Of a DNA stretch of 64,000 nucleotides, positions 43,531-51,082 are shown piece by piece (within the stretch, counting starts at the first letter, position 1; every line of letters starts with the position of its first letter). Origin of the DNA: Catenulispora sp. EB89 (GTDB lineage: Bacteria; Actinomycetota; Actinomycetes; Streptomycetales; Catenulisporaceae); assembly GCF_041261445.1 (NCBI RefSeq), contig NZ_JBGCCU010000006.1, positions 434,001 through 498,000 on the forward strand. The letters run 5' to 3'. The notes under the pieces were generated by a model. The model made no database searches and had not been told where the DNA came from. It worked only from the letters and a program-made list of their open reading frames with translations. The translations under genes and the position numbers were made by a program.

Positions 43531-43553
43531 TGCCGAACTCGGCATTAGCAGCC
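43522..43553 (+). terminator. Near-perfect 15-bp inverted repeat
   Basis: GGCTGCTAATGCCGA / TCGGCATTAGCAGCC with a 2-base centre overlaps the end of the TnsA remnant. It is longer and less GC-rich than local hairpins and could be a terminator or the end of an element. Confidence 0.55.
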
Positions 43554-43593
43554 GTATGACGTCCGAGCGGTAATGCCGCGTCGGGGGTGCTGA

Positions 43594-43830
43594 GCTGGTG
43601 CCTCTTTCGAGTGGGCGCCCGAAGGAAAGCCCGCATGGCACTGCCCGGCTTTCACCGAGCAGCAGCGCCCCGAGATCGAGGCGCGCCTGGGTATGACGAT
43701 CTCCGAGTTGGAGGCCGAAGCGAACGGCTTCGCCGAGCATGCTCTGCTGGGCGAGCCGGCCGCCATGCGTTTACAGTTCCCCGGCCTCGCCCCGTACTCC
43801 GCGTGCCGCGTGGCCGACGCCGAACTCGGC
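43594..43830 (+). pseudogene. Unassigned coding fragment
   Basis: Frame 1 from 43594 reads like protein (FEWAPEGKPAWHCPAFTEQQ, then RPEIEARLGMTISELEAEAN) but has no proper start: a TGA lies at 43591. It is cut off where the cupin gene begins on the other strand. It is probably the tail of a lost gene; the family is not recognised. Confidence 0.3.
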
Positions 43831-44319
43831 TTACTGCAGCGGGGGCCCGACATGCTCCGTGTCGTACTTGACTGTAAGTGCCTCGATGCGCGGGTCATTG
43901 TCATCGATGATCCCGCCGTTCTCCTGAGCGAGTGCGGCGATCTCGTAGAACAGCCCGTCCGGGCCGGCGGGCGCGAACATGACCAGGAACCTCGCCCGCT
44001 CGGGTCCAACCACCAGGGGCGCGTGGACCGTTCCGCGCGGCACCATGACGAGCGTGCCCGGCGTGGCGCTTACCCGCTGGTCGCCGACCTGGAAGTCCAT
44101 CTGGCCCTGGAGGACATAGAAAAGCTCCTCACTGCTGTGATGGATGTGAATAGGCGGGCCGAAGCCAGGCTCGGCCGTCCCCTCCATCACGGCGATGGAG
44201 CCTGAGCCCTGATCGGCGGCGACCTTCCCCATCAGGTTGGGGATCATCACGCCGTCACCGGGGATCGGCCGACCCCCGTCGGCGGGGAGGATGATCGCCC
44301 CGTTAGGTAGATAGCTCAT
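43831..44319 (-). CDS. Cupin-domain protein
   Basis: A 162-residue single-domain cupin. Motif 1 (PPIHIHHSSEELFYVLQG, residues about 57-74) supplies the metal-binding His-His-Glu set, and motif 2 (PRGTVHAPLVVG, about 93-104) the last His. Many relatives are small dioxygenases, isomerases or sensors. ATG 44319 follows GGGAAG by about 6 bases. The 316 bases upstream, up to the oxidoreductase end at 44636, hold no gene; the AT-rich part at 44340-44400 is the probable cupin promoter. Confidence 0.8.
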   Translation of the reverse strand: MSYLPNGAIILPADGGRPIPGDGVMIPNLMGKVAADQGSGSIAVMEGTAEPGFGPPIHIHHSSEELFYVLQGQMDFQVGDQRVSATPGTLVMVPRGTVHAPLVVGPERARFLVMFAPAGPDGLFYEIAALAQENGGIIDDNDPRIEALTVKYDTEHVGPPLQ

Positions 44320-44635
44320 GAGGTCTTCCCTTCTGAGCAAAAACGGACTTTACTCCGCTTGCTAAATGTAAGCATTCTTAGCTCAGGGATTTTGATAGCG
44401 GCGGCGGGTGGTGTCGCTTATTTTCACGGCTATGGCTCGTATATCAGAGGCCCGTGCGGAAATGCCGTGTTCTGTGACTCCTGGGGAGGTGGTAGTGCGC
44501 TTCCGCGGGGCAGGGAGGCTCACCGAACACCCGTCGCTCCAGTCACACATGCCGTTCCGGGCACACGGCTAGTTATGTGGCCTCTCGGGGTCTGGGCGGC
44601 AGGACGAGTCGCCGGCCCAGACCCAGAGGAGATCT

Positions 44636-45253
44636 TCAGTGGACTTCGGCGCCTAGGGCGAGGTTGAAGCCGGCGCCGTTTCGCGCCAGCCCCATCAGCA
44701 GGATGCTGGTCCATTCAAGGACCGAGGCCATCTGGAGTCCGCCCGTGTCGAGGGGCCGCAGGTCGATGCTCTGTAGAAACGCGGCGACTTGTGCCTTCGC
44801 CTCGGTGCTGTCGCCTGCGAGGAACGCGTCGAGCGGTATGTCTTGAGCGAGGACGTGGCCGAAGATCGTGTTCAGCGCTTTCACGACGGCTGCGTCCTTG
44901 GGAGCGGCAGCGGCGATCTCCTGGGCTGCCGAGTTGCCTGGGGTGGTCACGAGTCCGCTGGCGTCGGCGTTGAATGGATTGGAGATGTCGACGAGGATCT
45001 TGCCGGCGAGTGACTTGCCGTAGTTCGCGACCGCGGAAACCGTGTCGGTGTAGGGGATGGCCACGATGACGATGTCGCCGAGCGGTGTTGCGCCGAATGG
45101 TGCGGCAGTGGCTCCGTTGCCGATCTGGTCGGCGAGTGCCTGGGCCTTGGCGGTGTCGCGGCTGATGATCTCGATGGTGTGACCGTGCTGGGCCGCTCGG
45201 GTGCCGATGGCGGTGGCCATGTTGCCCGAGCCGAGGATGCTGATGGTGGTCAT
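44636..45253 (-). CDS. NADP(H)-binding oxidoreductase (F420-reductase / P5CR-like)
   Basis: A 205-residue Rossmann-fold protein. The glycine-rich dinucleotide site GSGNMATAIGTRAAQHGH is at residues about 8-25. Further segments VAIPYTDTVSAVANYG and KILVDISNPFNADASG are typical of NADPH-dependent F420 reductases and related F420_oxidored proteins. Its neighbour is an LLM-class oxidoreductase, a family whose members often use F420 or FMN, so the two may form a redox pair. ATG 45253 is chosen; the longer frame to 45358 is not supported by a ribosome site. Confidence 0.8.
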   Translation of the reverse strand: MTTISILGSGNMATAIGTRAAQHGHTIEIISRDTAKAQALADQIGNGATAAPFGATPLGDIVIVAIPYTDTVSAVANYGKSLAGKILVDISNPFNADASGLVTTPGNSAAQEIAAAAPKDAAVVKALNTIFGHVLAQDIPLDAFLAGDSTEAKAQVAAFLQSIDLRPLDTGGLQMASVLEWTSILLMGLARNGAGFNLALGAEVH

Positions 45254-45363
45254 GGTGCGTGTTCCTCCGTCGTGTCTGGGTCGGTCGGCTGAACTGGTTT
45301 GGTCGCCGTGATCGTGATGGGTTGCGCCAAGAGCGTTGGCCGCGGGTGCGACTGCCACGCGTG

Positions 45364-46218
45364 TTATTTACGTCCGCGGGCGACATGATCGCGTACGGCG
45401 GGGATCGTCTCGGCGGCGAAGCGTTGGAGTATGTCCGGGTCGTCGCTGGCCAGGATGAAGATGCTGACGCCGTCCTCGAGGGTCATCTGGGCCAGTTCTT
45501 CCGCGGTCTGCTGGCCCGGGAAGATGTTGAGCAGACGGGTGATGTCGCGGGGGTCGCGGCCTGCGGCCCGTGCGGCGTCGTCGATGATGGCGTTTCCTTT
45601 GGGCAGGCCGCCGGGTTCCATGGTGGGCAGCGACGGCAGCCAGCCGTCGGCCTTGCGTCCGACCAGATCCTGCATTTTCGGCTTCTGGGCGCCGATCCAG
45701 ATCGGGATGTCGTGTGCGGGGGCGGGGCCGCGCTCGGCGCCGCGGACCGTGTAGAACTCGCCATCGACGTCGAGGGTCCCGGGCCCGTCGGCGTCCCAGG
45801 TCCCGCGGATCACGTCGATTGCCTCGCCCAGGGCCGTCACGCCCTGCATGGGGGTGAGCCGCCCTCCGCCGACTGCCTGCACAGCGTCCCAGAAGAAGCC
45901 GGCGCCGAGCCCGAGGCTCGTTCGTCCACCGGAGAGCAGGTCGAGGCTGGCCATCGCGCGGGCGAGCACGGCGGGGGGCTGGCGCAGCGGCAGGTTCAGC
46001 ACGTTGCCGGCCAGGCCAATGGTTTCGGTCCGCGCGGCCACCCAGCTCAGCAGAGTCCAGGTGTCGAGGAAGTCGGCCTTGTAGGGGTGATCCTGGAAGG
46101 TGACGAAGTCGAAACCGAGCCGCTCACTGAGCTGCGCCAATTCGACTGGACGGTGCGCTGGGGAGTTGGCGGGCGAGATGAACGTGGCGAAACGCAGAGG
46201 ATGACCATAGTCAGGCAT
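45364..46218 (-). CDS. LLM-class (luciferase-like) oxidoreductase
   Basis: A 284-residue TIM-barrel flavin- or F420-dependent oxidoreductase. The N-terminus (LRFATFISPANSPAHRPVEL, then LSERLGFDFVTFQDHPY) and the middle (LDLLSGGRTSLGLGAGFFWD) match luciferase-like monooxygenases. The C-terminal GAQKPKMQDLVGRKADGWLP is the usual F420/FMN-site region. The long upstream frame (to 47562) shadows the SDR gene; ATG 46218 (MPDYGHPLR) has GGAGAGG upstream. It lies in a strand-uniform cluster with the SDR and Rossmann genes. Confidence 0.85.
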   Translation of the reverse strand: MPDYGHPLRFATFISPANSPAHRPVELAQLSERLGFDFVTFQDHPYKADFLDTWTLLSWVAARTETIGLAGNVLNLPLRQPPAVLARAMASLDLLSGGRTSLGLGAGFFWDAVQAVGGGRLTPMQGVTALGEAIDVIRGTWDADGPGTLDVDGEFYTVRGAERGPAPAHDIPIWIGAQKPKMQDLVGRKADGWLPSLPTMEPGGLPKGNAIIDDAARAAGRDPRDITRLLNIFPGQQTAEELAQMTLEDGVSIFILASDDPDILQRFAAETIPAVRDHVARGRK

Positions 46219-46352
46219 CGGTGCCTCTCCTTCAGTGATTCGTGTGCGGCCGGCCTCGAGCAAATGTGGTCGCCGACCTGGGTTCGGCGTGCCCGGGGTG
46301 ACGGGCTCGCGGAGGGCCTCGATGCCGAGCGCAGTGGCGTACTTGCTTGCCG

Positions 46353-47087
46353 TTAGATCTGGCTGAACCCGCCGTCGACGACCAGGTTCGCGCCGGTGAC
46401 GAAGCTGGCGTCCGCCGAGGCGAGAAACAGCGCAGCGGACGCGATCTCCTCGCTGGTCCCGAGCCGTCCCAGCGGTATTGCGGAGGTGATCTGCTCCCGA
46501 AATTCGGGGCCGACGGTGCTGAAGAGCGCGGTGTCGATCGAGCCGGGACTGACGACGTTGACCCGGATGCCGCGGTCCTTCAGCTCGGCGGCCCAGGTGC
46601 GCGCGAGTGAGCGTACGGCCGCCTTGCTCGCCGAGTACACCCCGGCGCCGGGGATGCCCTTGGTCGCGCTGGTCGTGCCGTTCAGGATGATCGACGCGCC
46701 GTCGCTCATCAACGGCAGCAGGTACTGAACGGTGAACACGGTGCCTCGGAAGTTGACACCCACGAGCGCGTCGAACGTGTCCGGGGTGATGCTGCCCAGC
46801 GGGTCGGACACCGAGCCGAGACCGGCGCTGGCGAACAGGACGTCGACTCGCCCTTGCTGCTGCCGCACGGTCTCGGCCAAGCGGGCCAGGTCGTGCAGAC
46901 TTCCCGAGTCCGCCTGCACGCCCGTCACGTTGTGGCCGATGGCGGCGACCGCCTCGTCCAGTCTGGCCTTGTCTCGTCCGGTGATGAACACGTGGGCGCC
47001 TTCGGCGACGAACAACTTGGCCGTCGCCAACGCCATCCCGGACGTCGCTCCAGTGATCACTGCGACCTTGCCATCCAGTTTGGGCAT
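46353..47087 (-). CDS. Short-chain dehydrogenase/reductase
   Basis: A 244-residue classical SDR. The NAD(P) site is TGATSGMALA at about 12-21, the active-site Ser is in SIILNGTTSATKG, and the YSASK tetrad (Tyr-x3-Lys) is at about 151-155. The end (SADASFVTGANLVVDGGFSQ) is the typical SDR C-terminus. ATG 47087 (MPKLDGK) is preferred over the 47207 frame start. It is divergent from the MarR gene, so it is a natural MarR target. Confidence 0.9.
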   Translation of the reverse strand: MPKLDGKVAVITGATSGMALATAKLFVAEGAHVFITGRDKARLDEAVAAIGHNVTGVQADSGSLHDLARLAETVRQQQGRVDVLFASAGLGSVSDPLGSITPDTFDALVGVNFRGTVFTVQYLLPLMSDGASIILNGTTSATKGIPGAGVYSASKAAVRSLARTWAAELKDRGIRVNVVSPGSIDTALFSTVGPEFREQITSAIPLGRLGTSEEIASAALFLASADASFVTGANLVVDGGFSQI

Positions 47088-47225
47088 GGTGTCCGTTACC
47101 TTTCTGTCGGCCGCCGGGCCGATCGGTGTGCGAGCCCACCGTCTTCGAGGCATCCGCGATCGGTCCTGGCAGAACTCTGCGAACGAGGCTGATTTCCCCT
47201 TCCGCAACTACATACCCACCGTAGC

Positions 47226-47245
47226 AGATGCGTGCGCGCGCATCT
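47226..47245 (+). promoter_or_regulatory. Candidate MarR operator
   Basis: AGATGCG TGCGCG CGCATCT is a dyad with 7-bp arms in the intergenic space between the divergent SDR and MarR genes, 28 bases before the MarR start. Placement and size fit a MarR site. Confidence 0.5.
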
Positions 47246-47272
47246 AGATGGGAGGGCATCCGGTCCTGAGGT

Positions 47273-47740
47273 ATGCTGCCTGGTGTGAAGGCACCCGTGT
47301 CACAGCCACAGATAATTTCGCCGGACCAGGTCAGGGGCTGGTTTGCCCTACTGTTCACGCACGCCACGGTCACCGGGCGGATCGACGCTGTGCTGACGGA
47401 ACAGCACAAGATCTCCTTCAGCTCCGTCGAGATCCTGTGCTGGCTCCTGGACACCGAGCCGCAGTCGGTCCGAGCCCTGGCCGGCAAACTTGTGAGCGTC
47501 AGCCCCACCAGGGCATCACGGCTGGTCCAGGACCTCATCGACGCGGGACACCTGCAGCGCAACGCCGATCAGGGCGACGGACGGGTATCGCTGATCAGCT
47601 TCACCGAGAGCGGACGGCAATTCGCCGAGACAATCAAGCGAACGTTCGAAGGGGCAGTGAAGAAGTATTTCGTCGATCCCCTCGATGACGATGACATCGC
47701 CGCCATCACCCGGATCTGGGCCAAGCTCGAAGAGCAGTAG
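47273..47740 (+). CDS. MarR-family regulator
   Basis: A 155-residue winged-helix protein. The core reads ISFSSVEILCWLLDTEP, QSVRALAGKLVSVSPTRASR and LVQDLIDAGHLQRNADQGDG. The Asp-x-Arg-type wing (DQGDGRVSLISFTESGRQF) is typical of MarR. It lies divergently to the SDR gene over a dyad, so it likely represses the SDR and perhaps the downstream oxidoreductase genes. ATG 47273 lacks a clear ribosome site; GTG 47285 is possible. Confidence 0.8.
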   Translation: MLPGVKAPVSQPQIISPDQVRGWFALLFTHATVTGRIDAVLTEQHKISFSSVEILCWLLDTEPQSVRALAGKLVSVSPTRASRLVQDLIDAGHLQRNADQGDGRVSLISFTESGRQFAETIKRTFEGAVKKYFVDPLDDDDIAAITRIWAKLEEQ

Positions 47741-47912
47741 GCGGCACCTGAGCAACTGCGACTTGACCAGATCGCTGTACGTCTCCCGGTAAACGCAAGG
47801 TCGATACGGCGCGAGCCTTCGCCGCGAGAGTGGCTTGCAGAGCGTTCGAACGATTTGGCGCCCCGGGTGGGCATCGCCTGCATGAATCAAACATCTGACA
47901 CCGGCTTTAGCC

Positions 47913-48158
47913 ATGATCGATCCGGTTGAGGCCGGGCCAGCCTCCATCCGTTACCGCAATAGTGGCGGTCGTTTCGTCGACGCCGAGTTCGACGGGATGC
48001 CGGCGGACGACGTGCTCGGCGGGATGCCGGAGCGCGAGTTCCGCTGGTACCGGGGGCGTCGGCACTACTCGGGTTGGTACTGGTCGGCAACGACTGGCCT
48101 GCTTCGCGCCTCGCACCCGCCCGACGAGCACGAACACGAACACGAACACCACGTAACC
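47913..48158 (+). pseudogene. TnsA-like transposase subunit, broken copy 2
   Basis: From ATG 47913 the first 63 codons encode a TnsA-like N-terminus (MPEREFRWYRGRRHYSGWYW, then SATTGLL). The family pattern then ends and the frame runs into low-quality sequence. It is the same family and orientation as the copy at 43153. No transposase, TniB or TniQ partner is near. Confidence 0.55.
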
Positions 48159-48278
48159 ACGAGAACTGTGCGCTCAAAGAGCGCTGCCAAGAACACCAGC
48201 AGAGGAAAGGTCGCTGCGCTCCCCCGCTGCCGGCCCCGGACGGAGTCTGGCAGCTCGGGAACCGGCTGCGGCGGCCGA

Positions 48279-48632
48279 CTACGGAACAGAGCCGTAGGTG
48301 GTCGGCAAGCGCCCGGGGGTCCAGGCGGTCAGGCCGGTGGACAGTGGTGGAGGAGCCGCAGCCAACTTCAGGGCGTGAGCCCGGGCATGTTCGCAAACTT
48401 GGGTGCGAGCCCGTGGCCGACTGGCGAGTCCGGCGGCACCGTGCTCGGCGAACCGGGCCACCCAGCGGTCGACGGTTTGCAGGGACACGCCGCACTGCGC
48501 GGCGACTTCGCCACGAGCGAGCCCGTGCCTGCGCACCAGCACCATCCGGGCCCGCACCGCTACGTCCTGCGGCGTGTTGGGGAAAGCCCCCAGCTCGCGA
48601 CGCTCCGCTAGCCGCTCCTCGGACTGGTCCAT
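48279..48632 (-). pseudogene. IS630-type transposase N-terminal fragment
   Basis: A 117-codon frame with the N-terminal HTH of IS630 transposases: TPQDVAVRARMVLVRRHGLA, then CGVSLQTVDRWVARFAEHGA and AGLASRPRARTQ. It stops where the catalytic DDE part should start, with a short, still family-like tail (PPLSTGLTAWTPGRLP). It is a truncated insertion-sequence remnant next to the second TnsA fragment. Confidence 0.65.
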
Positions 48633-49764
48633 CCCGGAGGCTCCTGCCGTACCAGATGATCAGTGTAACGTGACAGGCTCACAGATCCACTGACATATAG
48701 CATGAAACAGTCCCATAACGGCAAAACGAATAGACCCTGGGGCTCCAGCTGGCGACAGGTCAACATCAGGCCTGACAAGCGGAAATACAACACCCGAGGC
48801 GTCGCCGGTTGAAGGTTTCCTCGAGTTCGCGCGTCGAAAAACACCTGCTGAACTGCGGAAATACGTCGCAGGTTCGTGCCGCCGGCGGGGCTCCATGCAG
48901 ATCGGTCCATGTCGCGCAGGCCGCTGACCTGCGATCCTTCAAGATCGCGATGGAATGGACTCTGCCGTAGCCGGGCCGTCGCGCCTCGATTGCCACAGGC
49001 TCTACGGCCGACGCCCATCGATGCATGCCGCCAAGTGTCCCCCACGGGGTACTGGATACGCAGCCGAGGCAACTACGTCACGGCAGCAGATCCTTGGTCG
49101 ACGCGCCTGGGGTACAACTCCCGGCTGCAGCAATGGCGACGACATGCTGTCCTCATCAACGGAATGGGATCACAGCTTCACAGTGGCCTTAAGGCGGCCG
49201 TGGGACCGGGGTCATCACGCCGACAACCCCAGTCCCACGGGCTGTCCTGATCGCAAGAACGCGCCGACACCGCCGGCGTGCAGTCACTAAGCCCGCCGAG
49301 ACGCTCGGGGTCAGCGACTGCGCCGCCGTTGGTGAATGCCGCACGGGAAGCGGCCCTGGTACCCCTGGCGCCGGTTGATTCTCAGGTGGCCCCGCGGCGC
49401 CTCCGGCTATTCGCCAGCAGGAGCTTCGTGTCTGCGCCGCAAACACCAGCCGCATGGCGGTTTTCGGTGAGGGGTTAGTGCCGCTGCCGCGCCTTCCGAT
49501 TCGTCGGCAACGCGCAGTGGCGTTTACACACCCTCAAAACAGCGGTGCCGGGCCTGGATCGGCAGTGTGTCGACCGCCGATCGGCCGCAACTCGACAACG
49601 TCGCCAGCTGCTGTCGCCTTGGCACGGCTGTCCGGTAGCGAGGCCTCGCTGCACACCGGTTTGGCTACCTATGCAGTCTCGCCGCTGCGCCCGAGGTTGT
49701 GTTGTGGGCGCGCCCTGATTCGATACAGCAAGCAACCGATAGAACGCTTGAAGTGAGATCACGA
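48633..49764. other. Gene-free stretch upstream of cas1
   Basis: About 1.1 kb with no frame that reads as a protein on either strand. Codon usage is disordered and the base composition is lower in GC in places (48645-48830). It is probably decayed mobile DNA plus the cas1 promoter. No tRNA or repeat was recognised. Confidence 0.5.
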
Positions 49765-50736
49765 ATGACAGAACTTACCCGGCGAGACGCGAGAGCCCGC
49801 CTCGCGGTGCCAACCGTAGCAATGCTCCCCAAGATCGCCGATTCGCTGTCCTTTCTCTACCTCGACATCGTCCGTGTGGTGCAAGACGACACCGGTGTCT
49901 GCGCGCAGATCGAGACAAGACGCGGAACAGAGACGGTCTACATCCCGACCGCCGCCCTGTCGTGTGTTCTCCTCGGCCCCGGCACGTCTGTGACCTCGCG
50001 AGCGATGGCCACCTTCGCACGCCACGGCACGACAGTCGTCTTCGTGGGCGCCGGCGTTGTGCGAACCTACTCCGGTGTCCAGCCCAGCTCCCTGACAACC
50101 ACCTGGCTCGAACACCAGGTGAGGGCCTGGGCCAACGAAGACTCCCGGCTCGACGTGGCCAGACGCATGTACCACAAGCGATTCGATGACGACCTTCCCG
50201 AGGACATCACCCTCGCACAGCTCCGAGGGCTGGAAGGACACCGGATGAAGGCTGTCTACCGCCTTCATGCAGAGCGCCAGCGGATCGGCCGTTTCAAGCG
50301 GAACTACGACCCGGAACGCTGGCACGACCAAGACCCGGTCAACGTGGCGCTCTCGGCCGCGAACGTCTGCCTCTACGGCGTGGCCCACGCCGCAGTGTTG
50401 GCCATGGGATGCAGTCCGGCACTCGGCTTCGTCCACACGGGAACCCAGCACTCATTCCTCTTCGACATCGCCGACCTGTACAAGGCAGAGCTGACCATCC
50501 CTTTGGCTTTCGCCTCGCACGACAGCCCGGACCCCGAGCAGGCAGTTCGGCGCCATTTGCGGGAGGGGATGCGGCTTTTCCGTTTCATGCCGCGGATCGT
50601 CACTGATATCCAGAATCTTCTGGCGCCGGAGTCGAATACACCGCTCAGCCGACAGCCAGAGTCGGATCTGGTTTACCTGTGGGACCCACAGCACGGTGCG
50701 CTGGCCTCAGGCATCAACTACGCAGAAGGGGACTGA
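49765..50736 (+). CDS. cas1e: Type I-E Cas1 integrase
   Basis: A 323-residue CRISPR integrase that, with Cas2, inserts new spacers. The conserved metal-site residues are visible: Glu in LRGLEGHRMKAVYRLH, His in LGFVHTGTQHSF, and Asp in LFDIADLYKAELTI. The N-terminal beta domain and C-terminal helical domain are of normal length for Cas1e. ATG 49765 is chosen over the 49699 frame start. It is followed at once by cas2 on the same strand, but the effector genes are on the other strand at the far side of the array. Confidence 0.95.
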   Translation: MTELTRRDARARLAVPTVAMLPKIADSLSFLYLDIVRVVQDDTGVCAQIETRRGTETVYIPTAALSCVLLGPGTSVTSRAMATFARHGTTVVFVGAGVVRTYSGVQPSSLTTTWLEHQVRAWANEDSRLDVARRMYHKRFDDDLPEDITLAQLRGLEGHRMKAVYRLHAERQRIGRFKRNYDPERWHDQDPVNVALSAANVCLYGVAHAAVLAMGCSPALGFVHTGTQHSFLFDIADLYKAELTIPLAFASHDSPDPEQAVRRHLREGMRLFRFMPRIVTDIQNLLAPESNTPLSRQPESDLVYLWDPQHGALASGINYAEGD

Positions 50737-50738
50737 GT

Positions 50739-51053
50739 ATGGCCTCCATGGTCGTCATCGCCACGACTGCGGTTCCAGACTCGCTCCGTGGCGCATTGAG
50801 CCGCTGGACGATCGAGGTCCTCCCGGGCATCTTCGTCGGGACCATGTCAGCTCGTGTCAGGGACGAGCTGTGGCAGGCGACGAGCGCGGTCGTCGGCGGC
50901 GGAGCGGCAATGTTGATTCATCCAGCGGCCAACGAGCAGGGCTTTGAGTTGTCGACTGCTGGACTGCGGCGCCGTGTTCCCATCGATCTAGATGGGCTTA
51001 CTCTTATGCGGATGGTGGCGCCGCAGGAGCTGTCTTTGGTCAAGGATCTGTAA
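50739..51053 (+). CDS. cas2e: Type I-E Cas2
   Basis: A 104-residue Cas2e. The ferredoxin-like core is visible in MVVIATTAVPDSLRGALSRW, then PGIFVGTMSARVRDELW, with the family's typical C-terminal strand (VPIDLDGLTLMRM). It would bridge two Cas1 dimers. It begins 2 bases after the cas1 stop and ends only 29 bases before the first repeat. Confidence 0.95.
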   Translation: MASMVVIATTAVPDSLRGALSRWTIEVLPGIFVGTMSARVRDELWQATSAVVGGGAAMLIHPAANEQGFELSTAGLRRRVPIDLDGLTLMRMVAPQELSLVKDL

Positions 51054-51082
51054 AGCGCTTCTTCAACCGCAGGTCAGCAAGA
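51054..51082 (+). promoter_or_regulatory. Very short cas2-array leader
   Basis: Only 29 bases separate the cas2 stop from the first repeat. I see no room for a usual AT-rich leader of 60 or more bases, so part of the leader and array promoter may lie inside the 3' end of cas2, where 50985-51057 is comparatively AT-rich. Confidence 0.5.

Noticed and set aside
47887-48495. A 202-codon minus-strand ORF
   Set aside because: It is antisense to the second TnsA remnant and is Arg/Ser-rich without a family pattern.
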